This document shows, piece after piece, positions 1 to 13,948 of a stretch of DNA of 64,000 nt. Under the pieces are notes generated by a model. It saw only the letters and a program-made list of their open reading frames with translations. It did no database searches and was not told the DNA's origin. A program made the position numbers and the translations under genes. This stretch comes from Siphonodentalium dalli (taxonomy: Eukaryota > Mollusca > Scaphopoda > Gadilida > Siphonodentaliidae): the NCBI GenBank assembly GCA_032622095.1, contig CP136061.1, positions 257,024,077-257,088,076 on the forward strand. Reading direction: 5' to 3'. Within the stretch, counting starts at the first letter, position 1. Every line of letters starts with the position of its first letter.

Positions 1-2940
1 AACCCGATAGAGGTAATATGTGGCTACTATTGAAATATCTCTCAACCCGATAGAGGTAGTATGTGGCTACTATTGAAATATCTCTCAACCCGATAGAGGT
101 AGTATGTGGCTACTATTGAAATATCTCTCAACCCGATAGAGGTAATATGTGGCTACTATTGAAATATCTCTCAACCCGATAGAGGTAGTATGTGGCTACT
201 ATTGAAATATCTCTCAACCCGATAGAGGTAGTATGTGGCTACTATTGAAATATCTCTCAACCCGATAGAGGTAGTATGTGGCTACTATCGAAATATCTCT
301 CAACCCGATAGAGGTAGTATGTGGCTACTATCGAAATATCTCTCAACCCGATAGAGGTAGTATGTGGCTACTATTGAAATATCTCTCAACCCGATAGAGG
401 TAATATGTAGCTACTATTGAAATATCTCTCAACCCGATAGAGGTAGTATGTGGCTACTATTGAAATATCTCTCAACCCGATAGAGGTAGTATGTGGCTAC
501 TATTGAAATATCTCTCAACCCGATAGAGGTAGTATGTGGCTACTATTGAAATATCTCTCAACCCGATAGAGGTAATATGTGGCTACTATTGAAATATCTC
601 TCAACCCGATAGAGGTAGTATGTGGCTACTATTGAAATATCTCTCAACCCGATAGAGGTAGTATGTGGCTACTATTGAAATATCTCTCAACCCGATAGAG
701 GTAATATGTAGCTACTATTGAAATATCTCTCAACCCGATAGAGGTAGTATGTGGCTACTATTGAAATATCTCTCAACCCGATAGAGGTAGTATGTGGCTA
801 CTATTGAAATATCTCTCAACCCGATAGAGGTAATATGTAGCTACTATCGATATATCTCTCAACCCGATAGAGGTAATATGTGGCTACTATCGAAATATCT
901 CTCAACCCGATAGAGGTAATATGTGGCTACTATTGAAATATCTCTCAACCCGTTAGATGTAATATGTGGCTACTATTGAAATATCTCTCAACCCGATAGA
1001 GGTAATATGTGGCTACTATCGATATATCTCTCAACCCGATAGAGGTAATATGTAGCTACTATTGAAATATCTCTCAACCCGATAGAGGTAATATGTGGCT
1101 ACTATTGAAATATCTCTCAACCCGATAGAGGTAATATGTGGCTCTCAACCCGATAGAGGTAATATGTGGCTACTATCGATATATCTCTCAACCCGATAGA
1201 GGTAATATGTAGCTACTATTGAAATATCTCTCAACCCGATAGAGGTAATATGTGGCTACTATTGAAATATCTCTCAACCCGTTAGATGTAATATGTGGCT
1301 ACTATTGAAATATCTCTCAACCCGATAGAGGTAATATGTGGCTACTATTGAAATATCTCTCAACCCGATAGAGGTAGTATGTGGCTACTATTGTCGATAT
1401 ATCTCTCAACCCGATAGAGGTAGTATGTGGCTACTATTGAAATATCTCTCAACCCGATAGAGGTAATATGTAGCTACTATTGAAATATCTCTCAACCCGA
1501 TAGAGGTAATATGTGGCTACTATTGAAATATCTCTCAACCCGATAGAGGTAATATGTAGCTACTATTGAAATATCTCTCAACCCGTTAGATGTAATATGT
1601 GGCTACTATTGAAATATCTCTCAACCCGATAGAGGTAATATGTAGCTACTATCGATATATCTCTCAACCCGATAGAGGTAATATGTAGCTACTATCGATA
1701 TATCTCTCAACCCGATAGAGGTAATATGTGGCTACTATTGAAATATCTCTCAACCCGTTAGATGTAATATGTGGCTACTATTGAAATATCTCTCAACCCG
1801 ATAGAGGTAATATGTAGCTACTATCGATATATCTCTCAACCCGATAGAGGTAATATGTGGCTACTATTGAAATATCTCTCAACCCGATAGAGGTAATATG
1901 TGGCTACTATCGATATATCTCTCAACCCGATAGAGGTAGTATGTGGCTACTATTGAAATATCTCTCAACCCGATAGAGGTAGTATGTGGCTACTATCGAT
2001 ATATCTCTCAACCCGATAGAGGTAATATGTGGCTACTATTGAAATATCTCTCAACCCGATAGAGGTAATATGTGGCTACTATTGAAATATCTCTCAACCC
2101 GATAGAGGTAATATGTGGCTACTATTGAAATATCTCTCAACCCGATAGAGGTAATATGTGGCTACTATTGAAATATCTCTCAACCCGATAGAGGTAATAT
2201 GTGGCTACTATTGAAATATCTCTCAACCCGATAGAGGTAATATGTGGCTACTATTGAAATATCTCTCAACCCGATAGAGGTAATATGTGGCTACTATCGA
2301 TATATCTCTCAACCCGATAGAGGTAGTATGTGGCTACTATTGAAATATCTCTCAACCCGATAGAGGTAATATGTGGCTACTATTGAAATATCTCTCAACC
2401 CGATAGAGGTAATATGTGGCTACTATTGAAATATCTCTCAACCCGATAGAGGTAATATGTGGCTCTCAACCCGATAGAGGTAATATGTAGCTACTATCGA
2501 TATATCTCTCAACCCGATAGAGGTAATATGTGGCTACTATCGAAATATCTCTCAACCCGATAGAGGTAATATGTAGCTACTATCGATATATCTCTCAACC
2601 CGATAGAGGTAATATGTGGCTACTATCGAAATATCTCTCAACCCGATAGAGGTAATATGTAGCTACTATCGATATATCTCTCAACCCGATAGATGTAATA
2701 TGTGGCTACTATCGAAATATCTCTCAACCCGTTAGATGTAATATGTGGCTACTATTGAAATATCTCTCAACCCGATAGAGATAATATGTGGCTACTATCG
2801 AAATATCTCTCAACCCGATAGAGATAATATGTGGCTACTATCGAAATATCTCTCAACCCGATAGAGGTAATATGTGGCTACTATCGATATATCTCTCAAC
2901 CCGATAGAGGTAATATGTGGCTACTATCGAAATATCTCTC

Positions 2941-3166
2941 AACCCGATAGAGATAATATGTGGCTCTCAACCCGATAGAGGTAATATGTAGCTACTATCG
3001 ATATATCTCTCAACCCGATAGAGGTAATATGTGGCTACTATCGAAATATCTCTCAACCCGATAGAGGTAATATGTGGCTACTATCGATATATCTCTCAAC
3101 CCGATAGAGGTAATATGTGGCTACTATCGAAATATCTCTCAACCCGATAGAGATAATATGTGGCTC
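2941..3166. repeat. 200-bp higher-order unit inside the 43-bp satellite
   Basis: A block of four 43-bp units plus one 28-bp unit (200 bp) recurs head to tail. The GATAGAGATAATATGTGGCT junction of the short unit occurs at 2941 and again at 3141, with the same variants in between. This shows local amplification of multi-unit blocks. Confidence 0.85.
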
Positions 3167-4532
3167 TCAACCCGATAGAGGTAATATGTAGCTACTATCG
3201 ATATATCTCTCAACCCGATAGAGGTAATATGTGGCTACTATCGAAATATCTCTCAACCCGATAGAGGTAATATGTGGCTACTATCGATATATCTCTCAAC
3301 CCGATAGAGGTAATATGTAGCTACTATCGATATATCTCTCAACCCGATAGATGTAATATGTGGCTACTATCGAAATATCTCTCAACCCGTTAGATGTAAT
3401 ATGTGGCTACTATCGATATATCTCTCAACCCGATAGAGGTAATATGTAGCTACTATTGAAATATCTCTCAACCCGATAGAGGTAATATGTGGCTACTATC
3501 GATATATCTCTCAACCCGATAGATGTAATATGTGGCTACTATCGATATATCTCTCAACCCGATAGAGGTAATATGTAGCTACTATTGAAATATCTCTCAA
3601 CCCGATAGAGGTAATATGTAGCTACTATCGATATATCTCTCAACCCGATAGATGTAATATGTGGCTACTATTGATATATCTCTCAACCCGATAGATGTAA
3701 TATGTGGCTACTATCGAAATATCTCTCAACCCGTTAGATGTAATATGTAGCTACTATCGATATATCTCTCAACCCGATAGATGTAATATGTGGCTACTAT
3801 CGAAATATCTCTCAACCCGTTAGATGTAATATGTGGCTACTATCGATATATCTCTCAACCCGATAGAGGTAATATGTAGCTACTATTGAAATATCTCTCA
3901 ACCCGATAGAGGTAATATGTGGCTACTATCGATATATCTCTCAACCCGATAGATGTAATATGTGGCTACTATCGAAATATCTCTCAACCCGTTAGATGTA
4001 ATATGTGGCTACTATTGAAATATCTCTCAACCCGATAGAGATAATATGTGGCTACTATCGAAATATCTCTCAACCCGATAGAGATAATATGTGGCTACTA
4101 TCGAAATATCTCTCAACCCGATAGAGGTAATATGTGGCTACTATCGATATATCTCTCAACCCGATAGAGGTAATATGTGGCTACTATCGAAATATCTCTC
4201 AACCCGATAGAGGTAATATGTGGCTACTATTGAAATATCTCTCAACCCGATAGAGGTAATATGTGGCTACTATCGATATATCTCTCAACCCGATAGAGGT
4301 AGTATGTGGCTACTATTGAAATATCTCTCAACCCGATAGAGGTAATATGTGGCTACTATTGAAATATCTCTCAACCCGATAGAGGTAATATGTGGCTACT
4401 ATCGAAATATCTCTCAACCCGATAGAGGTAGTATGTGGCTACTATCGAAATATCTCTCAACCCGATAGAGGTAATATGTGGCTACTATCGATATATCTCT
4501 CAACCCGATAGAGGTAGTATGTGGCTACTATC

Positions 4533-5219
4533 GAAATATCTCTCAACCCGATAGAGGTAATATGTGGCTACTATCGATATATCTCTCAACCCGATAGAGG
4601 TAATATGTGGCTACTATCGAAATATCTCTCAACCCGATAGAGGTAATATGTGGCTACTATTGAAATATCTCTCAACCCGTTAGATGTAATATGTGGCTAC
4701 TATTGAAATATCTCTCAACCCGATAGAGGTAATATGTAGCTACTATCGATATATCTCTCAACCCGATAGAGGTAATATGTGGCTACTATCGAAATATCTC
4801 TCAACCCGATAGAGGTAATATGTAGCTACTATCGATATATCTCTCAACCCGATAGATGTAATATGTGGCTACTATCGAAATATCTCTCAACCCGATAGAG
4901 ATAATATGTGGCTACTATCGAAATATCTCTCAACCCGATAGAGATAATATGTAGCTACTATCGAAATATCTCTCAACCCGTTAGATGTAATATGTGGCTA
5001 CTATTGAAATATCTCTCAACCCGATAGAGATAATATGTGGCTACTATCGAAATATCTCTCAACCCGATAGAGGTAATATGTGGCTACTATTGAAATATCT
5101 CTCAACCCGATAGAGGTAGTATGTGGCTACTATTGAAATATCTCTCAACCCGATAGAGGTAGTATGTGGCTACTATCGATATATCTCTCAACCCGATAGA
5201 GGTAGTATGTGGCTACTAT
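4533..5219. repeat. higher-order block, copy A (about 16 satellite units)
   Basis: Reading both blocks base by base, 4533-5219 is identical to 6253-6939, at an offset of exactly 1,720 bp (40 x 43). It includes the same order of diagnostic variants, such as CGTTAGATG units and GAGATAA units. The identity breaks at 4532 (C versus T at 6252) and at 5220 (C versus T at 6940). Confidence 0.9.
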
Positions 5220-6252
5220 CGATATATCTCTCAACCCGATAGAGGTAATATGTGGCTACTATTGAAATATCTCTCAACCCGATAGAGGTAATATGTGGCT
5301 ACTATTGAAATATCTCTCAACCCGATAGAGGTAGTATGTGGCTACTATCGATATATCTCTCAACCCGATAGAGGTAGTATGTGGCTACTATCGATATATC
5401 TCTCAACCCGATAGAGGTAGTATGTGGCTACTATTGAAATATCTCTCAACCCGATAGAGGTAGTATGTGGCTACTATTGAAATATCTCTCAACCCGATAG
5501 AGGTAATATGTGGCTACTATTGAAATATCTCTCAACCCGATAGAGGTAATATGTGGCTACTATCGATATATCTCTCAACCCGATAGAGGTAATATGTAGC
5601 TACTATCGAAATATCTCTCAACCCGATAGAGGTAATATGTGGCTACTATTGAAATATCTCTCAACCCGATAGAGATAATATGTGGCTACTATCGAAATAT
5701 CTCTCAACCCGATAGAGGTAATATGTGGCTACTATCGATATATCTCTCAACCCGATAGAGGTAATATGTGGCTACTATCGAAATATCTCTCAACCCGATA
5801 GAGATAATATGTGGCTACTATCGATATATCTCTCAACCCGTTAGATGTAATATGTGGCTACTATTGAAATATCTCTCAACCCGATAGAGGTAATATGTAG
5901 CTACTATCGATATATCTCTCAACCCGATAGAGGTAGTATGTGGCTACTATTGAAATATCTCTCAACCCGATAGAGGTAATATGTGGCTACTATTGAAATA
6001 TCTCTCAACCCGATAGAGGTAATATGTGGCTACTATCGAAATATCTCTCAACCCGATAGAGGTAGTATGTGGCTACTATCGAAATATCTCTCAACCCGAT
6101 AGAGGTAATATGTGGCTACTATTGAAATATCTCTCAACCCGTTAGAGGTAATATGTGGCTACTATCGATATATCTCTCAACCCGATAGAGGTAGTATGTG
6201 GCTACTATCGAAATATCTCTCAACCCGATAGAGGTAATATGTGGCTACTATT

Positions 6253-6939
6253 GAAATATCTCTCAACCCGATAGAGGTAATATGTGGCTACTATCGATAT
6301 ATCTCTCAACCCGATAGAGGTAATATGTGGCTACTATCGAAATATCTCTCAACCCGATAGAGGTAATATGTGGCTACTATTGAAATATCTCTCAACCCGT
6401 TAGATGTAATATGTGGCTACTATTGAAATATCTCTCAACCCGATAGAGGTAATATGTAGCTACTATCGATATATCTCTCAACCCGATAGAGGTAATATGT
6501 GGCTACTATCGAAATATCTCTCAACCCGATAGAGGTAATATGTAGCTACTATCGATATATCTCTCAACCCGATAGATGTAATATGTGGCTACTATCGAAA
6601 TATCTCTCAACCCGATAGAGATAATATGTGGCTACTATCGAAATATCTCTCAACCCGATAGAGATAATATGTAGCTACTATCGAAATATCTCTCAACCCG
6701 TTAGATGTAATATGTGGCTACTATTGAAATATCTCTCAACCCGATAGAGATAATATGTGGCTACTATCGAAATATCTCTCAACCCGATAGAGGTAATATG
6801 TGGCTACTATTGAAATATCTCTCAACCCGATAGAGGTAGTATGTGGCTACTATTGAAATATCTCTCAACCCGATAGAGGTAGTATGTGGCTACTATCGAT
6901 ATATCTCTCAACCCGATAGAGGTAGTATGTGGCTACTAT
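6253..6939. repeat. higher-order block, copy B (about 16 satellite units)
   Basis: Second copy of the 687-bp block at 4533-5219, with no difference seen between them. Neighbouring satellite units on both sides do differ, so this is a recent segmental duplication within the array and not general homogeneity. Confidence 0.9.
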
Positions 6940-7210
6940 TGAAATATCTCTCAACCCGATAGAGGTAGTATGTGGCTACTATTGAAATATCTCTCAACCC
7001 GATAGAGGTAATATGTGGCTACTATTGAAATATCTCTCAACCCGTTAGATGTAATATGTGGCTACTATTGAAATATCTCTCAACCCGATAGAGGTAATAT
7101 GTAGCTACTATCGAAATATCTCTCAACCCGATAGAGGTAATATGTGGCTACTATTGAAATATCTCTCAACCCGATAGAGGTAATATGTGGCTACTATTGA
7201 AATATCTCTC

Positions 7211-7294
7211 AACCCGATAGAGGTAATATGTGGCTCTCAACCCGATAGAGGTAATATGTGGCTCTCAACCCGATAGAGGTAATATGTGGCTCTC
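7211..7294. repeat. run of three 28-bp deletion-derivative units
   Basis: Three successive units lack the 15 bp between GGCT and CTCAACCC, giving a 28-bp period inside the 43-bp array. Confidence 0.9.
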
Positions 7295-10200
7295 AACCCG
7301 ATAGAGGTAATATGTGGCTACTATTGAAATATCTCTCAACCCGATAGAGGTAATATGTGGCTACTATTGAAATATCTCTCAACCCGTTAGAGGTAATATG
7401 TGGCTACTATTGAAATATCTCTCAACCCGATAGAGGTAATATGTGGCTACTATTGAAATATCTCTCAACCCGATAGAGGTAATATGTAGCTACTATTGAA
7501 ATATCTCTCAACCCGATAGAGGTAATATGTGGCTACTATCGATATATCTCTCAACCCGATAGAGGTAATATGTAGCTACTATCGAAATATCTCTCAACAC
7601 GATAGAGGTAATATGTGGCTACTATTGAAATATCTCTCAACCCGATAGAGGTAATATGTAGCTACTATTGAAATATCTCTCAACCCGATAGAGGTAATAT
7701 GTGGCTACTATTGAAATATCTCTCAACCCGATAGAGGTAATATGTAGCTACTATTGAAATATCTCTCAACCCGATAGAGGTAATATGTGGCTACTATCGA
7801 TATATCTCTCAACCCGATAGAGGTAATATGTAGCTACTATTGAAATATCTCTCAACCCGATAGAGATAATATGTGGCTACTATCGATATATCTCTCAACC
7901 CGATAGAGGTAATATGTAGCTACTATTGAAATATCTCTCAACCCGATAGAGGTAATATGTGGCTACTATTGAAATATCTCTCAACCCGATAGAGGTAATA
8001 TGTAGCTACTATTGAAATATCTCTCAACCCGATAGAGGTAATATGTGGCTACTATCGATATATCTCTCAACCCGATAGAGGTAATATGTGGCTACTATTG
8101 AAATATCTCTCAACCCGATAGAGGTAATATGTGGCTACTATTGAAATATCTCTCAACCCGATAGAGGTAATATGTAGCTACTATCGATATATCTCTCAAC
8201 CCGATAGAGGTAATATGTGGCTACTATTGAAATATCTCTCAACCCGATAGAGATAATATGTGGCTACTATCGATATATCTCTCAACCCGATAGAGGTAAT
8301 ATGTAGCTACTATCGATATATCTCTCAACCCGATAGAGGTAATATGTGGCTACTATCGATATATCTCTCAACCCGATAGAGGTAATATGTGGCTCTCAAC
8401 CCGATAGAGATAATATGTGGCTACTATTGAAATATCTCTCAACCCGATAGAGATAATATGTGGCTACTATTGAAATATCTCTCAACCCGATAGAGATAAT
8501 ATGTGTCTACTATCGAAATATCTCTCAACCCGATAGAGGTAATATGTGGCTACTATTGACGAAATATCTCTCAACCCGATAGAGATAATATGTGTCTACT
8601 ATCGAAATATCTCTCAACCCGATAGAGGTAATATGTGGCTACTATTGACGAAATATCTCTCAACCCGATAGAGGTAATATGTAGCTACTATCGATATATC
8701 TCTCAACCCGATAGAGGTAATATGTAGCTACTATCGATATATCTCTCAACCCGATAGAGATAATATGTGGCTACTATTGAAATATCTCTCAACCCGATAG
8801 AGATAATATGTGGCTACTATTGAAATATCTCTCAACCAGATAGAGGTAATATGTGGCTACTATTGAAATATCTCTCAACCCGATAGAGATAATATGTAGC
8901 TACTATTGAAATATCTCTCAACCCGATAGAGGTAATATGTGGCTACTATTGAAATATCTCTCAACCCGATAGAGGTAATATGTAGCTACTATCGAAATAT
9001 CTCTCAACCCGATAGAGGTAATATGTGGCTACTATCGATATATCTCTCAACCCGATAGAGGTAATATGTAGCTACTATTGAAATATCTCTCAACCCGATA
9101 TAGGTAATATGTGGCTACTATTGTCGATATATCTCTCAACCCGATAGAGGTAATATGTAGCTACTATCGAAATATCTCTCAACCCGATAGAGGTAATATG
9201 TGGCTACTATTGTCGATATATCTCTCAACCCGATAGAGGTAATATGTAGCTACTATCGAAATATCTCTCAACCCGATAGAGGTAATATGTGGCTACTATT
9301 GAAATATCTCTCAACCCGATAGAGGTAATATGTGGCTACTATTGAAATATCTCTCAACCCGATAGAGGTAGTATGTGGCTACTATCGATATATCTCTCAA
9401 CCCGATAGAGGTAGTATGTGGCTACTATTGAAATATCTCTCAACCCGATAGAGGTAATATGTGGCTACTATTGAAATATCTCTCAACCCGATAGAGGTAA
9501 TATGTGGCTACTATTGTCGATATATCTCTCAACCCGATAGAGGTAGTATGTGGCTACTATCGATATATCTCTCAACCCGATAGAGGTAATATGTGGCTAC
9601 TATCGAAATATCTCTCAACCCGATAGAGGTAATATGTGGCTACTATTGAAATATCTCTCAACCCGATAGAGGTAATATGTGGCTACTATTGAAATATCTC
9701 TCAACCCGATAGAGGTAATATGTGGCTACTATTGTCGATATATCTCTCACCCCGATAGAGGTAATATGTGGCTCTCAACCCGATAGAGGTAATATGTGGC
9801 TACTATCGAAATATCTCTCAACCCGATAGAGGTAATATGTGGCTACTATTGAAATATCTCTCAACCCGATAGAGGTAATATGTGGCTACTATCGATATAT
9901 CTCTCAACCCGATAGAGGTAATATGTGGCTACTATCGATATATCTCTCAACCCGATAGAGGTAATATGTGGCTACTATCGATATATCTCTCAACCCGATA
10001 GAGGTAATATGTGGCTACTATCGAAATATCTCTCAACCCGATAGAGGTAATATGTGGCTACTATTGTCGATATATCTCTCACCCCGATAGAGGTAATATG
10101 TGGCTCTCAACCCGATAGAGGTAATATGTGGCTACTATCGAAATATCTCTCAACCCGATAGAGGTAATATGTGGCTACTATTGAAATATCTCTCAACCCG

Positions 10201-11426
10201 ATAGAGGTAATATGTGGCTACTATCGATATATCTCTCAACCCGATAGAGGTAATATGTGGCTACTATTGAAATATCTCTCAACCCGATAGAGGTAATATG
10301 TGGCTACTATCGAAATATCTCTCAACCCGATAGAGGTAATATGTGGCTACTATCGAAATATCTCTCAACCCGATAGAGGTAATATGTGGCTACTATTGAA
10401 ATATCTCTCAACCCGATAGAGGTAATATGTGGCTACTATCGATATATCTCTCAACCCGATAGAGGTAGTATGTGGCTACTATTGTCGATATATCTCTCAA
10501 CCCGATAGAGGTAATATGTGGCTACTATTGTCGATATATCTCTCAACCCGATAGAGGTAATATGTAGCTACTATTGAAATATCTCTCAACCGGCCGATAG
10601 AGGTAATATGTAGCTACTATTGAAATATCTCTCAACCCGATAGAGGTAATATGTGGCTACTATTGAAATATCTCTCAACCCGATAGAGATAGTATGTGGC
10701 TACTATTGAAATATCTCTCAACCCGATAGAGGTAATATGTGGCTACTATTGAAATATCTCTCAACCCGATAGAGGTAATATGTAGCTACTATCGATATAT
10801 CTCTCAACCCGATAGAGGTAATATGTAGCTACTATTGAAATATCTCTCAACCCGTTAGATGTAATATGTGGCTACTATTGAAATATCTCTCAACCCGATA
10901 GAGGTAGTATGTGGCTACTATTGAAATATCTCTCAACCCGATAGAGGTAATATGTAGCTACTATCGAAATATCTCTCAACCCGATAGAGGTAATATGTAG
11001 CTACTATTGAAATATCTCTCAACCCGATAGAGGTAGTATGTGGCTACTATTGAAATATCTCTCAACCCGATAGAGGTAATATGTAGCTACTATCGAAATA
11101 TCTCTCAACCCGATAGAGGTAGTATGTGGCTACTATTGAAATATCTCTCAACCCGATAGAGATAATATGTGGCTACTATCGATATATCTCTCAACCCGAT
11201 AGAGGTGATATGTGGCTACTATTGTCGATATATCTCTCAACCCGATAGAGGTAATATGTGGCTACTATTGAAATATCTCTCAACCCGATAGAGGTAATAT
11301 GTGGCTCTCAACCCGATAGAGGTAATATGTGGCTCTCAACCCGATAGAGGTAATATGTGGCTACTATATAAATATCTCTCAACCCGTTAGAGGTAATATG
11401 TGGCTACTATTGTCGAAATATCTCTC

Positions 11427-11538
11427 AACCCGATAGAGGTAATATGTGGCTCTCAACCCGATAGAGGTAATATGTGGCTCTCAACCCGATAGAGGTAATA
11501 TGTGGCTCTCAACCCGATAGAGGTAATATGTGGCTCTC
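11427..11538. repeat. run of four 28-bp deletion-derivative units
   Basis: Four consecutive 28-bp units near the array edge carry the same 15-bp deletion as units at 1116, 2440, 7211 and 9750. The short form is being amplified as a repeat in its own right. Confidence 0.9.
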
Positions 11539-11703
11539 AACCCGATAGAGGTAATATGTGGCTACTATTGAAATATCTCTCAACCCGTTAGAGGTAATAT
11601 GTGGCTACTATTGAAATATCTCTCAACCCGATAGAGGTAATATGTGGCTACTATATAAATATCTCTCAACCCGATAGAGGTAATATGTGGCTACTATTGA
11701 AAC

Positions 11704-12143
11704 TAATAATCCCCAATCAAGAATAACGTCACCCTTCTTAATTATGAAGACATTAGTTATATGATCTATCCAGTTTAGACGATTAATGAGTATACGATTC
11801 ACGATTATATGCGATTCATTTTTCCTCACTCTTATATATTCGCCAAGCCATATTTCCAAAATAAACTAATAAATAAAATGAATTTGGAAGTTTAAATCAT
11901 GCATGATATTACCTCAGCCAACTTGATGAGGTAAAGATGGAAAGTTAATTTTCAGAGTATTTCTTAGAACTAGGTGACGACATCAAGCAATAAGGTATGT
12001 TTTGCTAAGTAAGTTTAACTTTTGAAGCGGGACACTATTTCGTCATGTCAAGAACGCGATGAGGTCAGTCATTTTTTCTCCCATATTTTGCAGTTTTGGA
12101 CCAAAAAAACAGTCTATTCAACACTGGCATTGAATGCGCCCAA
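11704..12143. other. AT-rich non-coding stretch
   Basis: Sequence immediately right of the satellite edge. I see no gene, no repeat shared with the rest of the window and no convincing regulatory site. Confidence 0.6.
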
Positions 12144-12370
12144 TTAACCCTTTCATGCGGGAGCTGCACTGACGCAACAATAAATACCATGTGACAATGC
12201 AGTATCTTATATATGCGAGTCGACCATAGGTGGCCTCGAATATACAAGAGAATGCGTTGGCCTAACAATTGTTTATAATTTTTCATCATTTTTTCTTGCA
12301 TTCTTTAACAATTTTATAATTTCTATCATTTTTGCTTATATTCTTTAACAATTTTTATCATTTGTTTTAT
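12144..12370. mobile_element. degenerate palindromic MITE (one palindrome module)
   Basis: Begins TTAACCCTTTC and contains a diverged copy of the 67-bp palindrome module (12194-12260; ...TATATGCGAGTCGACC...). A T-rich run of imperfect copies of a motif resembling CATTCTTTAACAATTTT follows, as in the better preserved copies at 35238 and 49856. No right terminus can be identified. It is probably a decayed relative of the TTAA-flanked elements. Confidence 0.6.
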
Positions 12371-12568
12371 CATTAATTCTTTCATACTCCATCGATTTTT
12401 TATCATTTTTTTCATGATTTCTTACACTCTTTAACATTATTAAACAACGCATAGTTACGTGAAACGGTATCGCACATATTATAGAAGTCGCTGTTAGTTT
12501 GATGTCCCATTTATTGATTTTAGTACGTTTTATGGAAGTTTTGGCTCAAGTAATAAATAGAACATACC

Positions 12569-12668
12569 ACTCGTCCCCAGTTTGTAACGAATTTTACAAA
12601 ACTCGTCCAGAAAATATGCTAATTTACTGGACTCGCTTTGTAACTTTCGCTAAAACTGGGGACTCGTT
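12569..12668. repeat. short inverted repeat (hairpin)
   Basis: CTCGTCCCCAGTTT near 12570 is mirrored by AAACTGGGGACTCG ending at 12666, with GTAACNAA-type sequence repeated inside. It could be a small foldback element. The surrounding 12371-12765 shows nothing else. Confidence 0.6.
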
Positions 12669-12765
12669 GTAGATCCTCTATATATCAAAAATATGTTTTA
12701 CTTCCATGCATAAAATAGAAACTTGAACAGTCGTCCAATTTAGGGCATTATACTCGTCCTTGTCC

Positions 12766-13427
12766 CAATCGAACCAGCCGCCAGATTCGTCTTGTAACCT
12801 GAACCAGCCGCCGGATTAGCATAGTAACCTGAACCAGCCGCCCGATTAGCATAGTAAGCTGAACCAGCCGCCCGATTAGCATAGTAAGCTGAATCAGCCG
12901 CCCGATTAGCATAGTAAGCTGAATCAGCCGCCCGATTAGCATAGTAACCTGAACCAGCCGCCCGATTAGCATAGTAAGCTGAATCAGCCGCCCGATTAGC
13001 ATAGTAAGCTGAATCAGCCGCCCGATTAGCATAGTAACCTGAACCAGCCGCCCGATTAGCATAGTAACCTGAACCAGCCGCCCGATTAGCATAGTAAGCT
13101 GAACCAGCCGCCCGATTAGCATAGTAAGCTGAATCAGCCGCCCGATTAGCATAGTAAGCTGAACCAGCCGCCCGATTAGCATAGTAAGCTGAACCAGCCG
13201 CCCGATTAGCATAGTAACCTGAATCAGCCGCCCGATTAGCATAGTAACCTGAACCAGCCGCCCGATTAGCATAGTAACCTGAATCAGCCGCCCGATTAGC
13301 ATAGTAAGCTGAATCAGCCGCCCGATTAGCATAGTAACCTGAACCAGCCGCCCGATTCGTATAATAAGCTGAATCAGCCGCCCGATTCGTATAATAAGCT
13401 GAATCAGCCGCCCGATTCGTAGTAACC
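12766..13427. repeat. 30-bp minisatellite (about 22 units)
   Basis: Unit begins CCCGATTAGCATAGTAAGCT with exact 30-bp periodicity; the last three units carry CGATTCGTATAATA. Because 30 is divisible by three, two minus-strand frames stay open (12740-13459 and 12748-13434), one of them reading a decapeptide ANRAAGSAYY. Variation between units (AACC/AATC, AGCT/ACCT) changes amino acids (G/D, A/G) and synonymous variants are absent. There is no signal peptide or recognisable domain. I therefore annotate a minisatellite and not a gene. It lies about 560 bp upstream of the protease start codon. Confidence 0.9.
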
Positions 13428-13948
13428 TGACCATTTCTGCTGCAGTAGAATGTTAACATTTATGTCAACTTCTTACGTCATGGGCGATTGTCAAGTCTCC
13501 TTCTTCTTAGTCCGGTATTTTCATTGCACCTTTAGGCTATACAGGAATAACAATTGCACACAAAACATCAATGACTTTACACATTCTCTTGTATATTGAC
13601 GCTTTTGTCGTGGAATTAGTCACCAACTTCTCGCGCTTCTATATAAACCCTGATTAGCAGTGAGTTCGCTCCCGAATACCAATGAGGTGGTGTCAAATCA
13701 AAACGACCAACCTGTCTCCGCCGATCAACGTCTTTGTTTGAAAACACCAACCGTTCATCTTTCGAAACAATCTGTGAACTGTTCTTGTCAAGCTGTTTGA
13801 ATAGAGGACAAGCATTCAACCCAATGTGCTAAACGCTGTGCAGTCGGTTATGTCAATTCGCATCGTTGTGGATATGTAACATTCACCAGGCTCGACTGTT
13901 CCATTTGGGCCAATTAACCAATGATATTTGAAAAAGAGGGAAGCACCA
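13428..13948. other. upstream region of the protease gene
   Basis: Unique sequence between the minisatellite and the TATA box. No other gene is supported. A 67-residue minus-strand frame at 13616-13819 has no recognisable features. Confidence 0.5.

Larger units (their letters stand above)
1..11703. repeat. 43-bp satellite array (about 270 units, left end outside window)
   Basis: Direct head-to-tail repetition of a 43-bp unit beginning AACCCGATAGAGGTAATATG and ending ATATCTCTC. Units differ at a few recurrent sites: GTAATA/GTAGTA, GTGGCT/GTAGCT, TTGAAAT/TCGAAAT/TCGATAT, CGATAGAGG/CGTTAGATG and GAGGTAA/GAGATAA. A 28-bp unit lacking 15 bp and a 46-bp unit with 3 extra bases (TTGTCGATAT) also recur. 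The array ends abruptly in unique sequence at about 11703. It has no sustained ORF, and 43 is not a multiple of three. Its function is unknown; a pericentromeric, subtelomeric or heterochromatic satellite is possible but cannot be read from the sequence. Confidence 0.98.

Noticed and set aside
1-11703. CRISPR-like appearance of regularly spaced repeats
   Set aside because: Units are contiguous 43-mers with no unique spacers, and the surroundings are eukaryotic. It is a satellite.
12740-13459. 239-residue minus-strand ORF (ANRAAGSAYY repeats) as a protein gene
   Set aside because: Two overlapping frames are open because the period is 30 bp. Variation is only amino-acid changing, and there is no signal or domain.
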